Origin: Aspergillus flavus
Taxonomy: Eukaryota > Ascomycota > Eurotiomycetes > Eurotiales > Aspergillaceae
Assembly (NCBI RefSeq): GCF_009017415.1
Contig: NC_092403.1
Location: 434,001 to 498,000, forward strand
Reading direction: 5' to 3'
Length of the DNA: 64,000 nucleotides
Made by a program: the position numbers and the translations under genes. Below, piece after piece: positions 22,945 to 33,874 of the stretch (position 1 is the first letter of the stretch; the number at the start of each line of letters is the position of its first letter). The notes beneath the pieces are model-generated. The model did no database searches, was not told the DNA's origin, and saw nothing but the letters and a program-made list of their open reading frames with translations.

Positions 22945-24168
22945 TCACATGTGCCTGTTGGCTCGTAGATCACCAGATCGCGCAGGCGCTTCAAACCTCT
23001 CGGGGCGAGCAGCTCGTCCGCACAAGCGTCCGAGCTTTCCACTGGACTCTGGCAAAGTCACCTCTTGGTAGGTGCATGTTTTGAGATACTTGCCGACCCA
23101 CAGACCACCGGTGTATCGAGCTGTTGTCCGAGTAGGGAGGATATGGTTTGTTCCAATTACCTTAAAATAGTCAGTAGACCTACCCCTATCTGGTTTGTTT
23201 CTCCATTCTGATCACCTACCTTGTCACCGTATGAAACGCATGTGCTCTACCCAAGAAATAGCGCCCCATAATTGGACATCTTGTCCAACGCATCTCTCGG
23301 ATTCTGAGTAAACACCTGAACCTGTTCACTAGCATAATGATCACCCAGCTCCCAAAGCTCCTCCAGAGTATCCACAATAATGACCTCCCCAAACGCATCC
23401 CACGATACCTTCGCCACATCTGGGGTTGACAGATCCGTCGCAGAGAGCAGCTTATTGACAATCTCAATCGTCTCCCTCCCAACCTTGGGACATGTCGTAA
23501 TCAACACAGCGGGTGTATCCGGCCCATGCCCAGCCTGAGAGATCAAGTCCATAGCCACCGTGAACGGATCGGCCGTCTCATCCGCCAGGACGAGGACCTC
23601 GGTGGGACCAGCAAAAAGGTCAATGCCAACTTCACCAAACAGCTGCCGCTTACCCTCAGCCACGAATCGGTTTCCCGTGCCAGCCAGAAAATCGACTTTG
23701 CGGATTGTCTCGGTACCCACGGCTATGGCAGCTACTGCTGGTACGCTTCCTAGAAGCTAAATCTCGTCGGCTCCCGCCAGGTGCATGGCTGCAATCGTGC
23801 TATGTGGGATCTCGCCGTTTATCGGGGGTGTGCAGCCGATGACGTGCTTGACGCCAGCGACTTTGGACGTGAGGATCGTCATGTGTGCTGATGCGAGGAG
23901 TGGGTAACGGCCGCCTGGGATGTACGTATAACCTCGCTATGCCATTAGCCACCGTATCATGAGCATAAAGATGACTGCGGGATATCTTATGTAGAAAACA
24001 GGATAGTAGCATACGCCCCAACGGTATTAATGGGTACATTCCTCTGTCCAAGATGCACTCCAGGCTGAACCACAATTTCGAAATCCTTCAACGAGTTCTT
24101 CTGCGCTTCTGCGAAGGTTCGCACGTTTCTCTGGACCTCTTTGATGTCGGCGATGGTTTGCTCGGGAC
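22945..24168 (-). pseudogene. Histidinol dehydrogenase-like (HpsN-type) gene, broken
   Basis: The fragments read as an NAD-dependent alcohol dehydrogenase of the histidinol dehydrogenase family: QPGVHLGQRNVPINTVGAY, IPGGRYPLLASAHM, GTPGNRF-like GTGNRFVAEGK, DLFAGPTEVLVLAD, DLISQAGHGPDTPA, GTNHILPT. The absence of a fused histidine pathway suggests a catabolic member. Lesions: an in-frame TAG near 23758 between ADEI and LLGSVPAV, a second TAG near 23250 between LFLG and STCVSYGDK, no in-frame splice between 24010 and 23935, and a stop just before the first visible ATG at 24172, so the N-terminus is missing. The rest of the reading is well preserved, pointing to recent loss. Confidence 0.8.
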
Positions 24169-24871
24169 ACATAGAAATTCAATTGATCGTGATAGTATCT
24201 ACGCCCATGCTCTATTCTTGGCAATTATATCCATACACGGAGCTACAAGGGTATATCGAACTTCGTTGCGAGATGATCTTCAGTTCGTATCGCTCCAAAG
24301 GCCGAGGGGTATCCGAGTAGAAACTACAGATCAGACAAGTGGGCCGAGTGAGGTAGCATTCGGCTCGATTCCCAGGCTTGGAATCTGTAATACGACCCCG
24401 TCTGTGGGGCAACTTACCGCGACAAATGACCCTTGTAGTAATGCATGTTCGGCGAGTAGGCCGATGTCTTGGGGCCTTTGGTTCAGGGGCTTTTGCCTAT
24501 TGACTGGGCGCATTTCATTCTTGTTTTGCACTCTGAAGGGCAGTAGCCGATACTAGTCTCGGGCTGTCGCTTGCATAGTACGAGAGGATGTTCTTGGTGT
24601 TGTTAGTTTCTACTCTGTATACGAGGGCTCTTTGCATGGATGTAGAATAGAAACTTGAACTGTAGCCTGAAGCCTGCAACGAGAACCTATTTGCGTTGTG
24701 TAGTATCATAGCTGCATTAGATCTTGTTACCCTAACACAATGTGAATTTCATAGAGAACAGTTCTAAGTATATAGCGCTATTCGGCTATTTACCTCAAAT
24801 ATACATGCTCACACCGATGGAGAGGACGAACAACCGCTCTATTGCAGACCGTCTTAGCTAGATAAAGTCCA
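24169..24871. other. Intergenic, 0.7 kb
   Basis: May contain the lost 5' end of the dehydrogenase pseudogene, but I cannot read it in any frame. No repeat or other gene is seen. Confidence 0.45.
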
Positions 24872-26879
24872 TCAACTCTTATTCCTCATCGCGCTGGTCC
24901 ACTCCGCATGCTCCACAGCTCCATTTGACAAAGCCCTCTTATCCACAGCAGCAGCAGCCCTCTCAATCTCTTCCTCTTCCCTCTGAAGATACTTCTGTGG
25001 ACGCCGTCGGCAGATAGCATCAGGATCTTTGGTGACTATCAACGCCGGATTAGACCGATAATACTCATCCATATCCTCAAGGCTTCGGTTCGCTACACAT
25101 AACCATCAGCAAATACATCTTCCCACAACGAGAAGCCAGACAAACCTGTTTCAGGATAAAGGAAGTAAAGAATCGGTAGAAACGCAGCATTAGTGACCGT
25201 CCAGACGATCCAGAATTTCCAGTCTATATTCTTGATTCCGATGGGTGTTATTTCCACGACGACGAAATTTGTTATCCTTTCCATCCCGAGTTAGTAGTAT
25301 ACTGGGGAATACGGAGTGAGAAACAAACCAATCAGTGGCAGTCGCAACAGCCGCTCCCTTGGTCCTCATGGGAAGGGAATTGATCTCTGTGGGATATAGC
25401 CAAGGTACACCGAGCATACCGATGCCAAATGCGCCGTAGTAGAGGAAGAAGAATGCAACTGATGCAGAGGCAAACTTTTCGCCGTTGTCACTTATACGAG
25501 AGAACCGAAGTAGGATGGTAATGATGAGGAAACAGAGGAACTGGCCGAAAGTAGAGAGGAGCATCAAGCCTCGGCGACCCATTCTCTCGACTAGGAGGAC
25601 TGCGAGGCCGGAGAATACAAGGTAGGATAGGGCGTTACATGCAGCTAGCAGACGGGCCATTGTATCGGAAAGCCCGACGGACTGGGTTCAATCATGCGTT
25701 AGATTGTTGTACAAAGTGGATCGGATGAAATGGGAGAGTTACTCACATCCATAAGCACCGTTGGCAGATAATATGACATGATATTGATTCCACCGAATTG
25801 CTGCATGAATTGACTGCCGGCACCGAGGAGAAGTCTGCGTAGGGTCTTGCTGTCATTCCCCTTTTTCTGACAGAGGTCTCGCCACCGCATGGAATTCTCG
25901 CGTTCGTATCGCACGCTAAACTCGATCTCGTTCCGTTGCGCGATGACGAAGGGGTCATCGATGGGTTTTGCCTCGAGGCAGCTGAGTACTACTGTGGCTT
26001 CTTCTTGTCTCCCGTGGGCTATGAGCCATCTGCATGTCATTAGCAGGTTTAGTAATGAGAAAGAAGCTCAAACTGCCTACCGAGGGGACTCAGGAAGCCA
26101 TGGTGTAGTGGACCACAGAATAATCAAGAAGAAGAATTGGAATGCTAGCGGGAAGCGCCAAGCGATGGAACCACCGACGAAGGAGAGACCATAATTGATC
26201 CAATTGACGAGGCAGAAGCCGAAGATATTCATCATCATCTCAAAGATGACCAGTTTACCACGCCATTTCAGCTGTGATGTCTCGGTTTGCCAGATAGGTG
26301 CAGTCGCAGTGTTAATTCCATTGCCGATACTATCGTTGAACATATCATCAATGCAACGGAACCAAGACAAGTTAATAGAGTAGTTAACGCTGTTCACTCA
26401 CCCCAGAATAATGCGGCCTACAAACATCTGTGCCAAACTGAAAGAGGCAGCCTGCAATACAGCACCGATAGCCATAATCGTAGTTCCTAGCAGGATCGCC
26501 TTTTTCCGTCCTAGTTGCTCTCCGATTGTGAAGGCAACGATTGCACCGAAGAAACAGCCGACATCGTATATCGCTGTAACAGTGGAAAGCGTCTTGGTTT
26601 TCTCCGGACCGACCAGGTCATGGACTTCCAGAAAGTCTCGTGTGATAACCACGCCACCTGCGGTGTGTTAGAAAGATCCATGATTTATTCTAGGTAGTCT
26701 CACTGAAGACACCCTGGTCGTAACCGAACAAGGACATATCTGTTGCGCAGGCAACCTAATGAATTGTCAGCCCATCGTGATCGACGAAGGTGCTAAAATT
26801 GCCATACCGTAACCCAGAATGTGAGCCATCCTCCAGTCAAGCCAAAATAAGGCTTTTTTTCCCTGGTTAACACGGTCAT
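24872..26879 (-). CDS. MFS sugar/organic-acid transporter, sugar porter family
   Basis: A sugar-porter type major facilitator. Motifs: MSLFGYDQGVFSG in helix 1, GRKKAILLGTTIMAIGA after helix 2, VGRIILGIGNGINTATAPIWQTE, the PESPRWLIAHGR loop, QFGGINIMSYYLP in helix 7, LLVERMGRRGLML, and NRSLEDMDEYY after helix 12. At least seven short introns split the gene; reading across them gives a continuous transporter of roughly 530 residues from the ATG at 26879. It ends with a charged cytosolic tail. It is divergent from the cupin gene at 27645. No lesion is visible, although its neighbour is dead. The substrate cannot be told from sequence; context suggests a carbon source handled by this island. Confidence 0.85.
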
Positions 26880-27644
26880 ATTTGAAATCGAATCTCCAGC
26901 GGGTCAATTATGATCAATCTGCCCTGGCGTGCTGGAACCAACGAACCACGTGAAACCGCGCATTTTTCGGGACCCATCGCATCTTATATAAGGTGGGATT
27001 GACATCCCAATTCCCAAAAAGAACGGGATGGAAGATCCACTCAACTACTTGTATAGTACATCGGCCGTTTGCGGACGTGGGGGAAATGTGGGGAGAATCT
27101 GGGGTAAAGAGGGGGTTACATAACCCTAAGCAAATAGGCCGGAGTTGGTAAATATTGCACGAGGTCGGAGAAAGTCCGGGAGGCAGGAATGGAGGAAGTA
27201 CGGAAATCAAGGCGACTTTTCCCTCTCGCTTCGATTACCATCCGAGCGTCTTTCCCCAAATGGTTCACCAGCCGAATGTGGGTCACTGAGCATGGTAATT
27301 GCCAATAGCATTCCTTGTTTTCTTTGACAGTAATGTCGTCTATCAATGTCTGGGATAGTAGATCCCAGTTCAGTTGGGTTGCCAGCTAGGGTATGTCTGC
27401 TGACCATGCAGTGCCAGGAATCCCGGGTCCCTTAATGGTCGACTACGGTATGTCATGTAATGCAAGGGTGCCTTGATGTGTTGTCCAGAGCGCCATCATG
27501 TCAAATCTGGAAATCTGTTACCGAGAGACAGGTCTAGACTTCAAGGACCTACTGTGAGGGTGAACATAAATAAGAAAGAGACCTCGTTCGAACAGTGTTC
27601 AATACTCCAAACTCATTATATAGTTGAAAACAAATTGCTACACC
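26880..27644. promoter_or_regulatory. Divergent promoter of transporter and cupin dioxygenase
   Basis: A 765-base region between two divergent starts. It would serve both genes and the broken regulator nearby may once have bound it. I see no obvious palindrome or repeat. Confidence 0.4.
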
Positions 27645-28280
27645 ATGACCGCCGAATCATCTAATCTCGACCACACCCTCCCTTCCCGTCCGACGCCGTC
27701 GAAAAGTGCTGCTGTAGCCAACAATGAAGAGTCCAAATTGACCGCTCTCGAGAAGGCCGAGCTTGCCCTCGCAGACAAATACAGTTCGCCAGACGTTTAC
27801 ATCGACGGAGAAAAAGATACCTGCTGGCATCCGTGGCTTAATAATCTCGAGCTGAAGCCTTTGCGTTTCGAGTCCCGCACAGGTACATTCGTCGTCGTCT
27901 TACGCAGCTTGGAAGATACATGGTTGGGCAAGCACCGACATCGAGGCTCTGTCACTGCCGTTACCTTGAAGGGAGAATGGAACTACAAAGAGTACGTAGG
28001 GATCTCTGTTTATATACTCTGAAGGTGGACTGTGCTGACAGGCATCAGGTATGATTGGGTAGCCAAACCAGGAGACTACGTTGTGGAAAACCCGGGAACA
28101 ATTCATACACTCCACATGTCCAAGGGAGCGGAGGTGGTTTTCACAATCACCGGTAGTTTGGAATATTTCCATGATGATGATACCCTGAAGAACACGATGG
28201 ATATCTTCAGTTACGCTCATCTGTACTATGAGCATTGTAAAAAGCAGGGAATCAAGCCGAATGATGGGCTTTGGTACTAG
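27645..28280 (+). CDS. ChrR-like cupin, 2,4'-dihydroxyacetophenone dioxygenase-like
   Basis: A small metal-dependent cupin resembling 2,4'-dihydroxyacetophenone dioxygenases and acetylacetone-cleaving enzymes. Metal ligand candidates are the two His in LGKHRHRGSV and the later Glu/His in DYVVENPGTIHTLH. One intron, 27992-28048, keeps the frame (GAG-TAT-GAT across the junction), giving 192 residues. The ATG at 27645 follows AT-rich leader sequence. Cytosolic. It faces the transporter, which suggests carbon-carbon cleavage of an imported compound. Reaction uncertain; family call moderate to good. Confidence 0.8.
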
Positions 28281-28763
28281 GGAGAGTCAGACCAGTGTTT
28301 AGTTTCCTCTAATTATCTGTTTTGGAATGGCATTGTCTCAGTTCACAAATTGGCGAGTGAGCTAAAACATTAATTGAGTGTGTATTCACTACTGATGCTT
28401 GACCATCAGGCATTTATAGATCTCCCGTCTGCCTGAGTTAGTCTGCGCCCAACCCTCTAAGCTTCGATATCAAGCTTCACAAGAGGACCATAATAAACGT
28501 ATCTTTTATAACAAAATAAGAATATCAAAAAATGCCACTAACACCAGCAAAGAGATTACCCCGCATGCAGCAATGGCCAAAACACTCGGAAAAGGTCCCA
28601 CCTCGGCACGATTACCGATCAAGAAATACTCTCCGTATCCCCACAGGATTGATTCCCGTCTACGATATAATGCTCCTCGCCTGGGCATTTCAGCCATCAT
28701 AGCGATAATGCGTACTTGGACTGGTAAGTGCATGAACTATAACATCAGATCTCCAGGCTTTGA
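28281..28763. other. Intergenic, 0.5 kb
   Basis: Between the cupin and the broken regulator. Short open frames on both strands overlap each other here; neither has recognisable features. Confidence 0.45.
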
Positions 28764-30976
28764 CATGGTTGTGACATACGGTGGTAGGTCAACAGGATCC
28801 GAGAGGAGATCGCCTGAGCTAAAGAAAGCACCGCCAGCTTAACATGCCGATCACGCAAGGTAAAATGTGACGAGAGGAAACCGCTTTGCCGAAACTGCGA
28901 ACGATCTCGGGTTGAGTGTATTCCCAGTGATTTGGTCTCATTTAGACACTGGCAACATCCGTCACTTAGCAAGCATGGATACTTCGGCATTTGGGAACCG
29001 AGCCAGACCTGGGTGGAGGTTAGGATCTCGGCGTTGGATGTGACAGGCTGTATGAATACTAAGGTATTATTATATGTATCTGACGAATGCTGACACTAAT
29101 TAATTGGGTGTAGATGAGTTTGTAGATGAGACCGACACGATAGCAGATGAGTACGAAATTATTAACGATAAGCCGATGGTACAAAGTCCGGACCATCATG
29201 GTGAGCTATGTCGGAACGGAGTCCGCAATACAACAACCCCTGATGGAGATGGTGCTTTTCATGTAATGGATCAGGCAGGTACAGCACCGTTATTATCCCG
29301 TTCAACTTACTCTGAGGCTAGAGGGGATGCCCTAGAACATTCAACACCCACAAAGGCTGAGCAGGCATCTTGGCATAATGATACCTCTTCTGTGCAATGT
29401 CGAGCACAGTCCGATAGGACCAACGATGGTGAAATGACCCTACACACCGCTACAAGTAGATCTAGCAGCTCTACTGCTAACATAGGGGTCACAGCAACTA
29501 AAGGAGCACAGGTTCTGTCGTCAATGAGGAGCCATGCTTTAGTCCCTCAACTGAGCTACAATATATCATCACCCCTGTCGCAGAGCTCACAGAGATACTG
29601 GAGCCAAGATAGCCCTTTCACTCCGATATCCCTCTCAGCAACCCAAGAGAAGTCAATACCGCCAGCCCCTCTAAGCTCACAGGAAGAAGCATGGCTTCTG
29701 CGTCAGTTTAGCGCCGAAGTAGGTACCTGGATGGACCTCTCAGATCTGTCAGAAACTTCTCAAAAAGAATCTGTCGCTTGGCAATGCAAGACCCGTTGCT
29801 CAAAGCAGCAAGTATCGCATGCGCTGCGAAGCAACAATTCTTAATCGGACAACTACCAGACGGCAGGGACATTGCACGAAGAAATTACAATACGGCAATT
29901 TCTCTTCTGATAGATAGGCTTGGGAATAATGATGAGCCACTCGTCAGCTACGGATTTGCAGCCACTGTCATTTGCTCTTGTTATGCAATGTTAGATGCAC
30001 CGGCATCAGACTGGCAGAGACACCTCGATGGGGTATTCTCTTTCAGCAAAGTGCGCAGAGTAAACGGATCCTCTGGTGGAATGGAGCAGGCTAGCTTTTG
30101 GTCTATCGCGCGGCAAGAAGTCGTTTGCTCCATTATGCATCGCTCAGAGTTGAGGCTAGACCCCGATTTATGGGCAATTGATTTGGAGCATATTGGCCAG
30201 GAAGGGAGTGAGGACTTGGTTAACAATCAGTGGGTGTTTTTTTGTGAGCCTTTCCTTTTATCAGCATTGTTGATGCTGACCCATAAAGGGTTCTGACAAT
30301 TCTCGCAAAAGTGGTAAACTTCATGGCGTGCTCACACACCACTTCTCCCAGTGACGGGCTCGATCAATGGTACAAGCTGCGTGACCTTCTAGAGCACTGG
30401 AATCGCTCAGTGAAGGACAGAAGCTTCATGGACCCAGTCTCGGTATACAAGACGATAAGCCCTTTACAACGATATGGTTTGCGAGAAGTGTTTGCGGTAA
30501 GGTATTCCATAAACCAGAAGATGCAGCTCTTGATATCTTACAGCTTCCTCGTGGCAGATGTTTCACCTTGCCCAGATCCTACTCTTTACATCCTGCCCTA
30601 CGCAAGACTGTAGCTGTCTTGTCGCTTTCAGGAGAATAGAGGTTAGCATGTCCAATAACAACCTCGCAAACGAAGCTCAGCCATCGGTAGGGAAAACTAC
30701 TATACTACGCTAGACAAATATGTGGGATAGCACAAAGCAAGCCATACGGAAGTTGTCGAGTAAACTCGGTACAGCCGATTTACTACGGTGTGTGTTATTG
30801 GCTCCTCTGTGTCTGTCCAGAGTACCTGACGTTTCTCAATTATAGCTGGATGTTGTTTTAGCAACAATGATGAACGGGAAGCGGCTATTATGCTTCTTGA
30901 GGATATCGAAAATGACCTCGGCTGGGCAGCCAAGTATCGCGCCTGGGATCTACGAAAGCTGTGTACAGACATTTAG
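28764..30976 (+). pseudogene. Zn(II)2Cys6 transcription factor, frameshifted
   Basis: The zinc cluster is at 28842-28925: CRSRKVKCDERK then CRNCERSRVEC, with all six Cys. A clean intron, 29051-29113, leads into a Ser/Thr-rich linker. The fungal regulator middle domain follows (AMQDPLLKAASIACAAKQ, RREV-type WSIARQEVVCS). An intron at about 30499-30557 leads to FAMFHLAQILLFTSC, and the C-terminus reads QICGIAQSKPYG, an intron near 30790-30845, then DEREAAIMLLEDIENDLGW, ending at 30976. Frame breaks are needed near 28835, near 29750 (WMDLSD to RNFSKRICRLA) and near 30700 (PSVGK to LLYYARQICG). It probably once controlled the adjacent transporter and cupin. Sequencing error could explain one break, hardly three. 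Confidence 0.78.
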
Positions 30977-31299
30977 ATACTCCCAAGCCAGGTGTACGTG
31001 TCACTAGGAGCATTAGCGACGCTGCGAGCTTTGTCGCTTGGCGAGAGCTTTTCATGGAAAATTGCTAAGAACAATTATTAAGATAAACGTATCAATTCCC
31101 AAGCGATTAGTTTTCACCAATCGGCGACTGGGGTGTAGCTCACAGCTTAAATTCCCGAAAGGGTCTGAAATGGCAATGGATAATCATCAAGTACAAATAA
31201 AATCACGAGCTTGATAGAAATCCAAAAGATGCGCAAATACAGTGGTATCCAACATAAGAAATTAGTTAAAGACCTCCCAGACGTTTTCATGGGATCAAT
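30977..31299. other. Intergenic, 0.3 kb
   Basis: Convergent gap between the broken regulator and the reductase gene. Nothing recognisable. Confidence 0.5.
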
Positions 31300-32390
31300 C
31301 TAGTTCGCACGCATGACCCGCTCTAGTCGGCACCGCAAGAAATGCTGGAACCACAGCGGATAACCGCGAAGACGCTGGGCGATAGTACCGGAGGTACCAG
31401 GTAAAAGGACATTACCGCTCTCGCCAGTCAAAACTTGATCAACAATGCCTTCTGCGACTGTCTCGGGGTCTAGAAGAGGAGCTAAAAAGGTATCCTTTGG
31501 GGATAGCTTGCTAATCAAGGTAGTGCGCGTGAAGCCCTGGGTAACTAGTACGGTACGGACGCGTGGAGCCTGGTAGCGCGTAACCAACTCGGCAGCCAGA
31601 CCCTCGTGGAAAGCGATAGCAGCGGCCTTGGAAGCCGAGTAGTCGACCATGCTGGGAGTGACGGTGTAGCCGGACTGGGAGGCGACGGTCACCACCATGC
31701 CGTGGTTGCTTGCGATCATGTCCGGCAGGAATTCCTGTGCCAGCCAATAGTGCGAGAGAGTGTTCACATCAAACAAGCGTCGAGTGATGGCCTCCGTGGT
31801 GCCGAGGATGGTCTTGCCGGTCAGGATACCCGCATTGTTGATTAGGATGGTTGGTTTGCCGAACGAGGCCCGAATCTTGCTGGCCACCTCGGCGATGTTC
31901 TCTGGGGAAGTAATATCGCATTCGTAGTAGCGCACACTGCTTGGCAGTGAATCTTCCGGGGCCGCGATGTCCAGGATGGCGACCTTGATGCCGCGATCGC
32001 CGAACAGCTGCGCAACCCGCCGTCCAATCCCGCCGCTGCCACCGGTGAGAACCACGACTTCACGGTTCCAGTCATAGTGGTCCTTCAGGCCATTATTAAT
32101 GGAACGACGGTCCAGCCATGCCCCGAGCCGACTAAAAACCGCCAACGAGGCTAGCACTTTGAGGGCCTTGAGCACCTCCGGGCGTGACTCGAGAATTTCG
32201 CGGCCTTTGACAGTATACTGGGCTAGTGCTAGCAAGGGTATCATCTTCCAGGGGCTGAGTAGGGTGCGGTGGATCAAGTTGCCGACCACGTCGACCGTGA
32301 ACCCTGGCTTTTGTCAGCACAATCATAGCAAAACGGAGTGGTGGTCAGCGCACCTTCTCTCGAGGGCCATCTCTTCCCCTGTGGTGCCAT
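31300..32390 (-). CDS. Short-chain dehydrogenase/reductase, retinol-dehydrogenase-like
   Basis: An NAD(P)-dependent SDR like the fungal relatives of RDH10/DHRS3. The cofactor loop TGGSGGIG is near residues 99-106, NNAGIL follows, and the catalytic Tyr/Lys are in YSASK. The hydrophobic N-terminal stretch before the Rossmann fold suggests membrane or lipid-droplet attachment. A short first exon (32390-32354) and an intron (32353-32304) supply the start MAPQGKRWPSREGFTVD, which fits the family; without it there is only a GTG. Total 346 residues. It likely oxidises or reduces a lipophilic alcohol or ketone. Its neighbours do not define a substrate. Confidence 0.88.
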
Positions 32391-33289
32391 TCTGCCGGGA
32401 TTATTCCAGTCTGTCCAACTTCTACCAGAGGTGGAGAATATGTAATGGAATAGGCCAAAATGCAACAGAAGAAGAGACGGGGGCCATATCTGACCAGATA
32501 TGACAGATGATCTGCAAAGCCAAGATGAACCAAAAATGCGGGGCAACCGAGGTCCCCCCATAAAATGCATTTGATCTTGCATTCAAATTTATACAGTGCG
32601 ATGATCAAGAATGCATAAACATAATACATCCTTGCAGGTAAACATGTCTATCCCACTGTTGCATAAGAGCTGACTTAATCTAGTGTGGTACTATATTAGC
32701 TTGCCTTCGTAACCTACTACTTTATAATACATAGTTCTTCTACAAAACTTAGCTAGTTTTTTCACAAGCAGTTAAGATGTCTAAGGACCCTTTGGACTCT
32801 TAAGACTGATGTTATGTATTATTCTTCTGACCGTGTGATCGGATGAAGGTCCGGTATAAGCGGAGCTCTCGCAGGTTGACGCACTGGCAGAAATGCTTTC
32901 CTAACGCTCTGTAACATTTCCAGGAATGCCACTACATAGTGAGTGCTAGTCAAAGTTCCTTAAGATGATATGGAACTCACCTAGTCGATATTCAAGCTGG
33001 TTCTATCGCGCGAGGCTATTATGGCCCGAATATTTAGGGTTCAACACCAACATCCCTACGCTCACGTGGAGAGGATAACCCTACAGGGTCATAAGGGTTG
33101 GAAGCAGATGGCAAATGGGATGCAGGCACACCCACGAACCTAGGCCAGCGTATCTTCTTTGGAGCAGTCGAACAATGGGCTGTATCCACATTGAGAAAGT
33201 TGCCTTCAGGTAGGCATCAAATCAGACCTCACCTACAAATGTTAGTTCTCTGCCTGCTTTCTCCATCACGGAGAGGATTCCCGTGAATT
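32391..33289. other. Intergenic, 0.9 kb
   Basis: Upstream of the reductase. I see AT-rich sequence and no gene. Confidence 0.5.
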
Positions 33290-33806
33290 GTGGCTTCAAC
33301 ATTAGTTGCTTTTCAAGGACGTTTCCTTTTTATACCTCTTCGTCTCCGGTTAGTCGGAGTGTTTTCTATCTACGCACTACCCTGCTTCTTACCCGCTGTG
33401 ACCAGCTCCCTCGGCTCCTTAAGTTCTACTTCTGCCGGCGTCGTGGCCTGCTTCGATGCGTGCATGGCGATCGATCCTCTGACATCGGGGGTTGTCTTTG
33501 ATAGAATTGGAAGTATACGTACATTACTGGTAACTATGACTCTGAATGGCATCTCAATATTCCCTTTATGGTCCTTTGTCTCTAAACTTGCCATCCTAAT
33601 CGGATTCTCTCCTCAACGTGCTCACTAACAGCACCTTCTTCGTAGTGCTATACACTACCATGGGTAAGGGTATAATGAAAAGTTATATGTATGTTCCATT
33701 CTCTAGAGGTATTGCTGCATTTCTACTACGCGATACATCACAGTTGGAGTATCGTACATTGATATGGGAGAAGCTCTCATCTCCCTCATGTGAAATGGTC
33801 TTTCCT
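33290..33806 (+). pseudogene. Monocarboxylate-transporter-like MFS relic
   Basis: A fragment reading VFSIYALPCFLPAVTSSLGS, then DPLTSGVVFDRIGSIRTLL and GISIFPLW resembles the second half of a fungal monocarboxylate-type transporter (GRxxxGxxxDRxG loop between helices). It has no start, is cut by a stop at about 33628, and continues only weakly in another frame to about 33806. Most of the gene is missing. Confidence 0.45.
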
Positions 33807-33874
33807 TAATACTTTATAGTACGTTATCCACTTATGAAAACGTTACTGTGCACACGAAATGAATTGTTTCGGCC

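Noticed and set aside
22945..24168. The dehydrogenase as a histidine-biosynthesis enzyme
   Set aside because: Fungal histidinol dehydrogenase is normally part of a trifunctional HIS4-type protein; this stand-alone form beside a transporter and cupin better suits a catabolic relative.
28506..28733. 75-residue minus-strand frame with a hydrophobic C-terminus
   Set aside because: It overlaps another frame on the plus strand and has no start context or homology that I recognise.
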